Notes under the pieces: model-generated | The model's input: the letters and a program-made list of their open reading frames with translations, nothing else | What the model was told of the DNA's origin: nothing | Database searches by the model: none | Virus record (IMG/VR): IMGVR_UViG_3300045119_000472 | Coordinates: 1 to 20,511 of that record | Length of the DNA stretch: 20,511 nucleotides | Source: a virus | Strand: one strand, 5' to 3' | Part shown: positions 7,357-15,014 of the stretch, one piece after another | Position numbering within the stretch: position 1 is the stretch's first letter | How the letters are laid out: every line of letters begins with the position of its first letter | Translations under genes and position numbers: made by a program

Positions 7357-8975
7357 GCCTTGTTCGTGTATCCGAGGTCTTGATAGCGTGCGAAGAATGT
7401 CCCGACAGAAAGAGCCGAGGCCGTAGATGCAGTTATTTGCAGCGCCATTTTCTTGAACACCAGGGGCGCCGTCCACGGCACGTTATACACGTGCGGGATG
7501 TTAAGCGAACTCGTCCAGAGCGTGCCATCCCCCCAGTTGAAGGCACCCCAGTTCTTTCCCTTTGAGGCCGTAATCATCTGCGTCTGGTTCAGTTGATTGT
7601 TCTGGTCATCCACCGCCGTAACTGTGTATGCGACCGCGCTTCCCGCGGCGGACAGTTCCTGCGTCGATTCGACCACCTGTTTCTCGGTCATGTGGCCGGT
7701 CTTCGGGAAGGTCGAAGAGGTCATCGTGGTCATCAGCGCAACGCCGTTGTCGGCATAGACTGAAGTCGAATCCGGAATGATCTGGCTCTTGAAAAGAATC
7801 GCAGGATTCGCGTTCGACACCAGGACGAAGTAGTTGCCGAGTTGCGTCCCGTTGTCGTATGCAAAGGTGTGCGGCCCGGTCCAGCGTTTGCGGTGCTCGT
7901 CGTACCAGTAGTCATTGACCGAATCGACGCCACGGATGACCGTTTCGAGCGACACGCGGTACACAGTCCCCGAATACACTCCGTTGATCCGAGAGGGCGT
8001 CACCGCGTTCTGGAACGGAACCTGGATGTCAGGATTGTCGTCGTCTCTGCCAGAGTGCGTCACGGGACGCACAAGCCCGAGCTGGTCAACGATGTACGGT
8101 CCCCCGGTCGAGACGAAGTAGCAGCCCTTTGGAGAGTTGGCAGTCGAGCGGGGCGCCGAGGTTCCCACCGTCAAGGACAGGTAATTCTGCGCGAGGTTGT
8201 TCGTCGCCGGATCGCCCGTGATCTGCCACACTTGGAACGGTTTGAATACGAGCAGAGCCTGCACGATTCCCGTCGATGTCGTTTGAACCGGCAGACCCTG
8301 GAGCGAGGTAATCACGTCCGCGTCGCCTATCGTCAGGGCCTGCGTGGCAGATGTCCGCGTGAGCGTCAGCACGTCCGTATAGGCGAGCGATTGCGGATTC
8401 GAGAGCGCGAAGTAGGCGCGGTTGTAGAAATTCGCCACAGCAATCGGCACTGAAGGCAGGGCGTTCGTCACCGTGTCCTGCGCGGTCCACGTCGGTGCGC
8501 TCGGAGTCGAAATGTCGAACACTCCGAACTTGATCGCGCCGCCGGAGAACCCCGGATGCGTGACGACGATCTTCGTTCCGATGTTCGCCATTGTCGGAGG
8601 TATCCACGCTCCGGTCGTCGCTTGGGTACTCGGGCTGTTGGCGTTCGTGATCCCGGTTACCGTGTCGAATGTACCGCTCGTATGGTTGAAGGAAAACGGT
8701 TCGTCCTTGCCGGAATTCCGCCCGCTCGCAATCATCCCGTAGGTGCGCGAGCCAATCGTCATATGAACGGAAACTGCTCCCGGCGTGGTGAAACCAGGGA
8801 AATTCGTAATGACCGTCACACCGGGCCTTGAAACCATGATCTCCGGATTCGACTGGTCGAAGATCAGGTTGATGAGCGAGATGCACGCCCCCGGAAACTT
8901 GTCCGTGGCGTCGAAAGCGTCAACGAGGCCGCGCGGAGTGAATCTGACTGGGTAGTTGCGTTCTCGGATCGGCAT
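7353..8975 (-). CDS. Tail nozzle/stopper-like structural protein candidate, 540 aa
   Basis: This large, soluble, beta-rich protein has many repeated strand-turn elements, starts MPIRERNYPVRFTPRGLVDA and includes VSRPGVTVITNFPGF, KPFQVWQITGDPATNN, GCYFVSTGGPYIVDQLGLVR and NDYWYDEHRKRWTGPHTF. 'RPGv..' early and 'v..yd...k.Wt' strand pairs are typical of propeller-like tail proteins such as P22 gp10 or T7 gp12, and its size and position after the adaptor suit that role. I infer the role. I chose ATG 8975, overlapping the HNH stop (TAATG), instead of GTG 8990. The stop overlaps the next start (ATGA). Confidence 0.55.
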   Translation of the reverse strand: MPIRERNYPVRFTPRGLVDAFDATDKFPGACISLINLIFDQSNPEIMVSRPGVTVITNFPGFTTPGAVSVHMTIGSRTYGMIASGRNSGKDEPFSFNHTSGTFDTVTGITNANSPSTQATTGAWIPPTMANIGTKIVVTHPGFSGGAIKFGVFDISTPSAPTWTAQDTVTNALPSVPIAVANFYNRAYFALSNPQSLAYTDVLTLTRTSATQALTIGDADVITSLQGLPVQTTSTGIVQALLVFKPFQVWQITGDPATNNLAQNYLSLTVGTSAPRSTANSPKGCYFVSTGGPYIVDQLGLVRPVTHSGRDDDNPDIQVPFQNAVTPSRINGVYSGTVYRVSLETVIRGVDSVNDYWYDEHRKRWTGPHTFAYDNGTQLGNYFVLVSNANPAILFKSQIIPDSTSVYADNGVALMTTMTSSTFPKTGHMTEKQVVESTQELSAAGSAVAYTVTAVDDQNNQLNQTQMITASKGKNWGAFNWGDGTLWTSSLNIPHVYNVPWTAPLVFKKMALQITASTASALSVGTFFARYQDLGYTNKA

Positions 8976-9406
8976 TACTGCGTTCCCCACAATTGCCAGA
9001 TTCGCTCCGGTGTAACGCCGTATCTCGCTGCAACAGTCTTTGCCTTTTCTTGTCCTTTCATTCCAAGAATCTCAGCAACCTGAACGTCAGTAAGTTTCGC
9101 CATTCCGTGACGCTCTCCTGTGGCCTGACGATGCTTTGCAACCTTATCGCGTATGTTGTCTTGTTGAGTACCCAAGAACAAGTGGTCTGGATTCACGCAG
9201 AGGGGCACGTCGCAATGATGCAATACGCATTGCCCATTGGGAATTTCTCCTTTGTGCAATTTCCATGAAAAGCGATGAGCAAGTACCGGTCTTCCTCTTA
9301 CTCCGAATCCTCCGTAACCGTCACGAAGTTCAAAGCTCGTCCATATCCAGCATCCGCATGATGCCTGAATATATTTCGTGGCGAAGCGTTGTTCGAGTGT
9401 GAGCAT
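8975..9406 (-). CDS. HNH homing endonuclease, 143 aa
   Basis: A CGCWIW segment (17-22) and GYGGFGVRGRPVLAHRFSW (30-48) lead to the core CVLHHCDVPLCVNPDHLFLG (60-79): HNH residues His63/64, Asn72 and His75, with Cys60, Cys65 and Cys70 as likely structural zinc ligands. QQDNIRD follows as usual in this group. Residues 103-140 form a helix-turn-helix (LTDVQVAEILG, VAARYGVTPERIWQLW) for DNA recognition. These genes spread by cutting alleles that lack them. GC content is about 49% by hand count over 9001-9360, lower than the capsid region. Start ATG 9406 overlaps the adaptor stop and its TAA overlaps the next ATG. Confidence 0.88.
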   Translation of the reverse strand: MLTLEQRFATKYIQASCGCWIWTSFELRDGYGGFGVRGRPVLAHRFSWKLHKGEIPNGQCVLHHCDVPLCVNPDHLFLGTQQDNIRDKVAKHRQATGERHGMAKLTDVQVAEILGMKGQEKAKTVAARYGVTPERIWQLWGTQ

Positions 9407-10095
9407 CAATATGGCGATAGCTTAGTAGGGCGCAGAGTCCTGTTGAGATGGAATCTCTGAGGGTCCAATCTTATTTCCTTGACCACCTTCTGCTCGTCGC
9501 CTTCCATAATGATGTGGGTTCTCAGCAAGGTTTCGCCATCCTTGACGAACTGCTCGTAGCGTTGGTCGTCCGTCGATTTCATCAAGCGCGTAGCGGTCGC
9601 GTGAATGAGGTAATCCTGATCGGGAAACCACGGCACGGTCGAAGAAGTTTCCGGCGTTGCGATGTCCGGCATGTTCACCATGTAGCGGTGAGTGAGGGCG
9701 AGCGCAGTGGTGGACTGCGGGAAGATGAATAGGCTCCCCTGCCCTTGCGTCTGCTGCGCCGTCAGGTCGGTTGCATAGGCGTAGGGGTAGTTCGCAATCG
9801 ACGGGTCTTTGAAAAGCGCGTCGTACTGCTCCTGCGACAGGGGAAACAGGAAATACGGGAAATTGTTGACCGTGTAGTAAAGGTCGTAGGTGCGAAGGTA
9901 ATCGGCCGGCAGTAGGAACGGCCCGTTCGATCCGATCGTGATATTGATCGTCGCCTGCTTCCGCAACATCTTCAGGTCGCGGTGCAGAACGAGATCGTTT
10001 AGAACGAGATTGAGGGCCTGACCGCCCCTCGACGTAAAGCCGGGAGCCTTCGCTACTTCACAGGCGTAATTGACGATCTGCGTCGAGGTGAGCAC
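9406..10095 (-). CDS. Head-tail adaptor / connector candidate, 229 aa
   Basis: The N-terminal helices (STQIVNYACEVAKAPGF, then GGQALNLVLNDLVLHRDLKM) resemble the helical bundle that adaptor proteins insert under the portal. A beta part follows (FLLPADYLRTYDLYYTVNNF, GSLFIFPQSTTALALTHRYM), then a C-terminal helix (EQFVKDGETLLRTHI). Size and order match podoviral adaptors such as T7 gp11 or P22 gp4 in role, but I see no decisive motif. The start is GTG at 10095, preceded by AGGGTGA; no ATG lies in frame near it. Its TGA overlaps the start of the HNH gene (TGATG). Confidence 0.5.
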   Translation of the reverse strand: MLTSTQIVNYACEVAKAPGFTSRGGQALNLVLNDLVLHRDLKMLRKQATINITIGSNGPFLLPADYLRTYDLYYTVNNFPYFLFPLSQEQYDALFKDPSIANYPYAYATDLTAQQTQGQGSLFIFPQSTTALALTHRYMVNMPDIATPETSSTVPWFPDQDYLIHATATRLMKSTDDQRYEQFVKDGETLLRTHIIMEGDEQKVVKEIRLDPQRFHLNRTLRPTKLSPY

Positions 10096-10099
10096 GACA

Positions 10100-10525
10100 T
10101 CACCCTACCCCGGCTTTTTTCTTTGCCTCCTGGATGGCTTCGGTTCCCTTGTCGATTTCCTCGGATACCTTTGCGATGTTGACGCGCATGTTCTTCAGGT
10201 TCATGCGCTCCTGCGACGAGATGTTCCCGGACTGCTGTTTCTCTTCAAGTTCGGCCAGAACATCGCGCGCCTGCTGCAAGCCCTTCACCATCTGCTCTTT
10301 CTTCGCCTCCAGCTCGGGGATCTCGGCGCGCGAACGCTGGCGCTCGATCACTTCCTGAAAAATGTCGCAGCGGTCGTTCAGAGATTCCTTCGATTCGCCG
10401 TCGTAGGCATAGAACTGAACCTGCATCCCTCGACCGGAATTCCCGGCCAGTTGGGCGGTCAGTGTGACGGTGCCGGTGATCGCGGTCTGAGCGGGGTTGG
10501 CAAGGACGGTCTTTTTCCCGAACAT
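10100..10525 (-). CDS. Phage protein with beta N-terminus and coiled-coil C-terminus, 141 aa
   Basis: The first 45 residues look like beta strands (VTLTAQLAGNSGRGMQVQFY). Residues about 52-135 form a long charged helix with heptad spacing (ERQRSRAEIPELEAKKEQMV, QQARDVLAELEEKQQ, RVNIAKVSEEIDKGTEAIQ). The C-terminus is Lys-rich. I do not recognise the family. It lies between the capsid and the adaptor candidate, with TGATG coupling to its upstream gene, so a head-completion or assembly-factor role is reasonable but unproven. The TGA stop is four bases before the next gene's GTG. Confidence 0.6.
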   Translation of the reverse strand: MFGKKTVLANPAQTAITGTVTLTAQLAGNSGRGMQVQFYAYDGESKESLNDRCDIFQEVIERQRSRAEIPELEAKKEQMVKGLQQARDVLAELEEKQQSGNISSQERMNLKNMRVNIAKVSEEIDKGTEAIQEAKKKAGVG

Positions 10526-10998
10526 CAGTGAACCCGTCCGCCGGTGCGCCCGGAGAAGCGCGCGTTCACCTTCGGACGGTAGGCGTTTTCGTCCGTCCCG
10601 TGGATCGTCGCTTCGTGCTCGCGCAGCTTGAATACGACCGCCTTCAGGTAGCGCAACTGGTCGATGTCCACTTCGTACACGACCCCATGCTGAAGCGACT
10701 CGCCGTTCAGCTTGATGTCCACACCACCCACGGGCGGCATGTCGATCTTGTAGAGGAAGGTCGGCAGTTCAACGTCCTGAAAGTCCTGGTCGTCCTCTTT
10801 CTTCTCCCAGGGCTTCATTGCCTTCCTGCGCGTGACGGTCTTGCCGGTCGGCTGTTCCTCGTTGTCGTTCTTGAAGAACATCGCTCGGCGAGCGGCATCG
10901 TCGGAGGCCGTGTTCGCGTCGGCGAGCGCCCCCTCGAGCCGCTTGATCTCGGCTCTGAGGCGCTCGATTTCGGCGTCAGATGTGACAGGCTTGGGCAT
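10525..10998 (-). CDS. Conserved-position phage protein of unknown function, 157 aa
   Basis: An N-terminal coiled coil (residues about 7-40, EIERLRAEIKRLEGALADAN) is followed by a Lys/Asp-rich linker and a mixed domain with ELPTFLYKIDMPPVGGVDIK and VYEVDIDQLRYLKAVVFKLRE. The C-terminus is basic (NARFSGRTGGRVH). There is no signal peptide or membrane segment. It sits just after the major capsid gene, a common place for small head-completion proteins, but I do not recognise the family and do not assign that role. Its TGA shares a base with the next ATG (TGATG). Confidence 0.6.
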   Translation of the reverse strand: MPKPVTSDAEIERLRAEIKRLEGALADANTASDDAARRAMFFKNDNEEQPTGKTVTRRKAMKPWEKKEDDQDFQDVELPTFLYKIDMPPVGGVDIKLNGESLQHGVVYEVDIDQLRYLKAVVFKLREHEATIHGTDENAYRPKVNARFSGRTGGRVH

Positions 10999-11004
10999 CA
11001 GGGG

Positions 11005-11009
11005 CTCCT
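11005..11009 (-). promoter_or_regulatory. Ribosome binding site AGGAG for the gene at 10525..10998
   Basis: AGGAG lies six bases before the ATG at 10998, in the 12-base gap after the capsid stop codon, and supports that start. Confidence 0.7.
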
Positions 11010-11010
11010 A

Positions 11011-12435
11011 TTACGGGGTCACAGTACCAATGTTGTAGCCAGGAGAAAATGCACTGGACGACTCTACGCGCATAAAGAAAGCCTGATTCAATATGATGCT
11101 GCCGTAGAACACCTTCCACGACACGACGCGCGTTTGGTTGAGCGGGTCGGACTTGTCGGCGCCGGTCAGGTAGTGGAACTCGGGGTTTTCCAGCAGCACC
11201 TGTCCGTAGGCGTGATCCCCGATGATGATCGTCGGGAACACGAATACGCCGGTGGCTGGTGCGGCCTGCGGGGTCTGCGCCGCGCCGATGCCGGTGATGA
11301 TGACCGTGGCGCCGCTCGCAAGCTGGGTGGCTTGGCCTGCCAGAGGTCCAGTCGCGGGGCCAGACGCGGATAGTCCGAGGTTCGTCGGGCTCGCCGACGT
11401 TCCGATGTAGACGTTGAACACGTAGTTCGCCACGGTCGGCAGGACGACGCTGATCGAGCCGTTCGGTCCGGTGACGACCACGCCCGCGCCCACTTGGTAA
11501 ATCTTTTCTTCGACCGATGTCTGCGCCTTCGACGCGGTGATCTGTACGAAGTAGGTATTCGAGGCGAGGTTGCCGCCCGAGGCGGACGCCGTGCCGTTGG
11601 TCGTGTTCGCAAGCCCCTGCCAGAACGGGATCATGTTCGACTTGCAGAAGCGCACTCCGCCCCATTCGCCGAGGTCGTTGTTGTAGAGCCGGTTTACATC
11701 TGACATCGACCAGGCGTTCGCCACGGTCGCGTTCTGGCGCATGTCGTTCACCGGCAGCGCGTGGATGAGCGCAACGTAGTGCTCCATCACCGAGGGCGAG
11801 CGTGAGCGGTCGTTGTACGCTCCGGCTTCCTTCATGATGTCTTCGCGCTCGTCGCCCATGAAGTGCGGCACGCCGTAGGCTTCCATCGAGCCGACCGCGC
11901 GATAGACTTCGGTCGGGGACAGTACGTCGGTTGCGACAAGCGCCGCGCGGTTCGCGCGCGAGTTGACGAAGTTGACCTGATTTCCGGCGATCAGGGTATT
12001 CATCGTGTTGCGTTCGAGCGTCTCGGGCAGTTGCAGGCTCACCAACTGAATCGCCTGCTGGAATAGCGGGTGCTTGATCGTGAGGTTCGCAACGTCGGTT
12101 ACGCGCACCAAGTCGCCCCACTGTTGGGCGGTGGCGGAAACCTGCGTGAGGGTCATGCCTTCGCCGGTCGGCGCGACGCCTTCCTGCAAGGCCGCGAAGG
12201 GGAGAGGCAGGCGTTCGTAGCGGGAAGCCGTGTAGGTCGTGCCCCGGTTGATGTCGAGGCGCAGCGGTACGCCGAACTGGTAGGCGACGAGCAGGCGCCG
12301 GGAAAGCGGTTCGACCTCCTCCTGAATGTACGCCTCTACGTCGGCGGTGAAGCCCGCAGCGGCGTTGGTCAGTCCCGGCCGGAACAGGCCAAGAACCAAC
12401 GAGAGGCTCAAATTGAAGGTCAGATTCGCTTTCAT
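11011..12435 (-). CDS. Major capsid protein, N4-gp56 family-like, with Ig-like insertion, 474 aa
   Basis: This is the HK97-fold shell protein. Recognisable family segments are EVEPLSRRLLVAYQFGVPLR (41-60), the E-loop region with GVAPTGEGMTLTQVSATAQQ (87-106), VTDVANLTIKHPLFQQA (112-128), MSDVNRLYNN, and the C-terminal VVSWKVFYGSIILNQAFFMR (437-456). Residues about 285-395 look like an inserted Ig-like domain (YFVQITASKAQTSVEE, NVYIGTSASPTN, GATVIITG), an insertion known in some members. The N-terminus MKANLTFNLSLSLVLGLFRPG is unusually hydrophobic. It has a good Shine-Dalgarno and a TAA stop. The family call is from recall of conserved segments; a profile search would settle it. Confidence 0.9.
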   Translation of the reverse strand: MKANLTFNLSLSLVLGLFRPGLTNAAAGFTADVEAYIQEEVEPLSRRLLVAYQFGVPLRLDINRGTTYTASRYERLPLPFAALQEGVAPTGEGMTLTQVSATAQQWGDLVRVTDVANLTIKHPLFQQAIQLVSLQLPETLERNTMNTLIAGNQVNFVNSRANRAALVATDVLSPTEVYRAVGSMEAYGVPHFMGDEREDIMKEAGAYNDRSRSPSVMEHYVALIHALPVNDMRQNATVANAWSMSDVNRLYNNDLGEWGGVRFCKSNMIPFWQGLANTTNGTASASGGNLASNTYFVQITASKAQTSVEEKIYQVGAGVVVTGPNGSISVVLPTVANYVFNVYIGTSASPTNLGLSASGPATGPLAGQATQLASGATVIITGIGAAQTPQAAPATGVFVFPTIIIGDHAYGQVLLENPEFHYLTGADKSDPLNQTRVVSWKVFYGSIILNQAFFMRVESSSAFSPGYNIGTVTP

Positions 12436-12440
12436 GAACG

Positions 12441-12446
12441 TCTCCT
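12441..12446 (-). promoter_or_regulatory. Ribosome binding site AGGAGA for the major capsid gene
   Basis: AGGAGA lies five bases before the capsid ATG at 12435 and overlaps the scaffold TAG. This fits strong initiation for the most abundant virion protein and couples it to scaffold translation. Confidence 0.75.
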
Positions 12447-13200
12447 AGATTTGCACGTCCTGCAACTTGCGTTCGAGTTTCTGCTTCGCGGTCATTGCGC
12501 CGCTCTTGCCGGTCACGTCAGACCGCGCGCCGGGGAGTTTCCCGCGTGCCACGGTTGTCTTTTCCTCGCCCTTGTCGGCGGCAGGTTTCTTCCGCGCGAA
12601 CTTGTCGTCCAGGGCGTCCTGTCCGATGAGGTACTTGAAGATCGCCTCGCGCTGGGCGTTGCCGCCGTTGGCGCGCACCTTCGCGAGTTCCTCCTCGACG
12701 CGCGCCTCGTATCGTTTGAAAAGCGCGGGCTTCTTGATGGCGACTGCGGCGAACGCAGTCTTGTCGGAAACGTCGTGCGCTTGCGCGAGTGCGAATTGAG
12801 CGGCGTTGCGGCCGGCCCGCAGTTCGCGGTTCGCCTGGATCTGCCACTTTTCAAGATCCGAAGTCTTCTCGTCTGCGAGGCGTGCGTTCTCCCGGCGCGT
12901 GACTTCATCCTCTGCCGGGCCGCGCTGGCGGCGCAGATCGCCGAGCTCGCGCTCGTACCGATCGGCACGCTCCTTCTCGGCTTTGACTGCGGCCTGCGCC
13001 GCGTTGAATTCGTCTGCCGAGGGGCGGGCGTCCTTGCCATCTGGCTTGTCCTTGTCCGGTGCGGCGTCCGGGAGGTCAAGATCGAGATCGTCGGCCGGGT
13101 CCGGAGCGTCTTCTTGTTTTTCTTCTTCCTTGTCGGCGTCCGGATCGGGCTCGCCCACGCCGAGGGCAAAAAACGCGAGCAAAAATGCGAGCAGTTTCAT
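12445..13200 (-). CDS. Capsid scaffolding protein, 251 aa
   Basis: Scaffold proteins guide capsid assembly and leave before maturation. This one has an acidic N-terminal third (Asp/Glu/Pro-rich, about 17-60), a long charged helical region (65-175), then a basic C-terminus ending KQKLERKLQDVQI, the type of helix that binds the capsid shell. It lies directly before the capsid gene. I chose the ATG at 13200, which overlaps the previous stop (ATGA); the longer frame from 13272 would run across the previous gene. The first 16 residues (MKLLAFLLAFFALGVG) are strongly hydrophobic and signal-peptide-like, odd for a scaffold. The stop TAG overlaps the capsid gene's ribosome binding site. Confidence 0.75.
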   Translation of the reverse strand: MKLLAFLLAFFALGVGEPDPDADKEEEKQEDAPDPADDLDLDLPDAAPDKDKPDGKDARPSADEFNAAQAAVKAEKERADRYERELGDLRRQRGPAEDEVTRRENARLADEKTSDLEKWQIQANRELRAGRNAAQFALAQAHDVSDKTAFAAVAIKKPALFKRYEARVEEELAKVRANGGNAQREAIFKYLIGQDALDDKFARKKPAADKGEEKTTVARGKLPGARSDVTGKSGAMTAKQKLERKLQDVQI

Positions 13201-13721
13201 AGGGTGAGTCCTCCGCCGATTCCGACGATGGTGACGGTTCCGGCATTTACGTTCGTATTGACGATGAAGCATCGAGCCGTGTCGGTCAATACGGTCAAGG
13301 TCTTCGCGTTGACGGTAACACCCGAGCCGCCCGCCAGTGTCACGGTCTGCCCGGTGCCGTCATTCATGAATACCCACAGGAAATTGAACCCGGCGCCCGG
13401 AATTGTCGGAGGCAAGGCGGCGATGATCTGCGCGGCAGTGGGCGTGGTGACGGTAATACCGGAACTCGCGGTGCTCGAAAAATCGACCACCATGTTTATC
13501 ATCTGCACGCCGGTCAGGGTGACAGCCGTTGCCGCCCCGCCAGCGACCGCGATCAGGTCCGGGTCCAAGCCGTCCAGGTTGGCGATGAGGCCCATGAGCC
13601 CGTACATGCCGACGTTGTCCGGAACGATCCCGGCCGGGACATTGGCGATTTGACCCGGCAACGAAGTGGTGTTCGCGGCGGCTTGCGGGCGGAACAGCGC
13701 GCGGATCAATTTGGAGATCAT
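13197..13721 (-). CDS. Decoration-type virion protein, 174 aa
   Basis: The N-terminus MISKLIRALFRPQ is followed by a Gly/Pro/Val-rich segment and a beta domain (about 95-172) with TAAQIIAALPPTIPGAGF, GQTVTLAGGSGVTV and ARCFIVNTNVNAGTVTIVG. The order matches the C-terminal domain of the 14403..14951 product, so I regard them as paralogues. Few charged residues and position immediately before the scaffold gene suggest a capsid-surface or head-fibre protein. The function is inferred. ATGA overlaps occur at both ends, giving tight coupling to the glycosyltransferase before and the scaffold after. Confidence 0.6.
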   Translation of the reverse strand: MISKLIRALFRPQAAANTTSLPGQIANVPAGIVPDNVGMYGLMGLIANLDGLDPDLIAVAGGAATAVTLTGVQMINMVVDFSSTASSGITVTTPTAAQIIAALPPTIPGAGFNFLWVFMNDGTGQTVTLAGGSGVTVNAKTLTVLTDTARCFIVNTNVNAGTVTIVGIGGGLTL

Positions 13722-14401
13722 GCTGCCTTCTCCTCTTGCACGGACGGAATTTGCGCGTGGGTGTACTGGAAATTCCCCACGTGCCCGATATGCCGCGAAA
13801 GGTCGTGGTCGATGTACGTCTCGAACCCGGCGTCCTCGGCCCGCTTGATGAAATACCAGTCCTCGCCGACGAACTGCTGGTGCTTGTCGGAGTAGCGAAG
13901 CTCGAACCAGGGTTTCGGCATCGACTTGAGTATCGAGCAGTCGATCATCATGACGCCCGACCCGACTCGCCAGACCTTTTCAAGCCCCATCGGATTCGAG
14001 GGCGAATTCGACAGGATCGGCACGCCGAAAGGCGAGGGGCCGCGCGCTCGAGCAGTCGGGTACGAGGGAATGGTTTTCAGCGGGATGTTGCACGCGACGA
14101 TGGACTTTTTCCAGCGCATCAGCCGGTGCGCTGTGTCCATCGGGAACGTCTGATCGGAGTCGAGAAAGAGAACGTGCGTGCAATCCTGCAACACGGCATC
14201 TTCCAGGATTTCCTGACGCGAGCGCGGCAGGTTGGAAGTGCGCTTGTCGATGAATAGGACTTCGCGCGATTGCCCTTCCTCGAACAGCGCCGCCGACATA
14301 TAGACGCACATCTGCGCAAGCGAGTACCCGAAGTCCGCTTTCCAGTCCCCGAGGGACGGGATGCCGATCGCGAGCTTGGTATGGTTGGGCGTGTTCGACA
14401 T
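13718..14401 (-). CDS. GT-A glycosyltransferase-like protein, 227 aa
   Basis: A beta strand ending VLFLDSD (residues 77-83) gives the DxD motif that binds the metal and sugar nucleotide in GT-A enzymes. Before it, RTSNLPRSRQEILEDAV resembles the helix 'R..i...Al' of this group, and afterwards CNIPLKT, a VGSGVMMID strand, and GEDWYF (179-184), an acidic motif of the acceptor/catalytic region, with a late SRHIGHVG. There is no membrane anchor, so it should act in the cytoplasm. The donor and acceptor are unknown. Within a virion operon it might modify a capsid or fibre protein, or host glycans. Its stop overlaps the next start (ATGA). Confidence 0.8.
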   Translation of the reverse strand: MSNTPNHTKLAIGIPSLGDWKADFGYSLAQMCVYMSAALFEEGQSREVLFIDKRTSNLPRSRQEILEDAVLQDCTHVLFLDSDQTFPMDTAHRLMRWKKSIVACNIPLKTIPSYPTARARGPSPFGVPILSNSPSNPMGLEKVWRVGSGVMMIDCSILKSMPKPWFELRYSDKHQQFVGEDWYFIKRAEDAGFETYIDHDLSRHIGHVGNFQYTHAQIPSVQEEKAA

Positions 14402-14402
14402 C

Positions 14403-14951
14403 CTACAGGCCCGCGGCGCTGGTGCCGCCGGTTCCGAGGTTCCAGGTAAAGAGGTTGGTCAGGCTGATGGTGTTCGAGCCGGTGACCTGTCCGAGGAATA
14501 GACGAGCCGTAGCCGAGCCGATGACCATCGTGCCGAAGAGCTGCACGCCGGTATTCGATCCGATGGTGATGGCGCCAGAGCCGAGATTGGCAACGGTAAG
14601 GGGAAAGGTCTGGTTGACTTTCGCCCCGGGGATGGCGGCGACGATATTGGTGCCGGTGTCGGTGGAGTCGGTAGTCGCGGCGCCGGGGGAAAATCGCATG
14701 ATGTACCCGCCGACCATTGCGGCGGCGGGGTACATCGTGGGCGCGGGGCTGTTAGGGATGATGGTTCCGCTCGCGTTCCCGAAGGCCGGGGAGGCGTTGG
14801 CCGAGAGCGCGGCGGCCAGCCCGACCATCGCCCCGTTCGGGACGAGGGCGCCCGCCTGTTCCAGGTTCTGCGCTGGGTCGTTCGGGCCGAGCTTGACTGT
14901 GGTGATGCCGAGGTTGAAGAACGAGAGGAACAACCGGATCAATGCAGGCAT
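14403..14951 (-). CDS. Decoration-type virion protein, paralogue of the 13197..13721 product, 182 aa
   Basis: I chose the ATG at 14951, preceded by GAAGGAGAAG six bases away, over the ATG at 14969, which lies inside that signal. The N-terminus is short and hydrophobic (MPALIRLFLSFFNLG), followed by an Ala/Gly/Pro-rich middle and a C-terminal beta domain (about 98-168) with TGTNIVAAIPGAKVNQTF, SGAITIGSNTGVQL and TARLFLGQV. This domain order (T..IvaaiPga...F...v.N.g...iti..g..l.g...i....r.fl..v) recurs in phage structural proteins and is shared with the gene two positions on. A capsid surface role is inferred. The stop lies one base before the next ATG. Confidence 0.6.
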   Translation of the reverse strand: MPALIRLFLSFFNLGITTVKLGPNDPAQNLEQAGALVPNGAMVGLAAALSANASPAFGNASGTIIPNSPAPTMYPAAAMVGGYIMRFSPGAATTDSTDTGTNIVAAIPGAKVNQTFPLTVANLGSGAITIGSNTGVQLFGTMVIGSATARLFLGQVTGSNTISLTNLFTWNLGTGGTSAAGL

Positions 14952-15014
14952 GGACTTCTCCTTCGGCATTCTGAGTGGGCGCTCGCTAACCGCATATTGC
15001 GCGGGATAGTCCGC
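14952..15014 (-). other. Longest intergenic gap (63 bases)
   Basis: The gap holds the GAAGGAGAAG ribosome binding region of the next gene and a weak inverted repeat (CCGC, seven-base loop, GCGG). There is no following T-run and no convincing -35/-10 pair. An internal promoter or weak terminator cannot be excluded by eye. Confidence 0.3.

Noticed and set aside
12070-13653. A 527-codon plus-strand open frame opposite capsid, scaffold and decoration genes
   Set aside because: It overlaps three well-supported minus-strand genes, including the capsid, has a composition typical of the reverse of GC-rich coding DNA, and shows no recognisable domain.
14970-15014. Possible intrinsic terminator in the longest gap
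   Set aside because: The inverted repeat has only four paired bases and no T-run follows.
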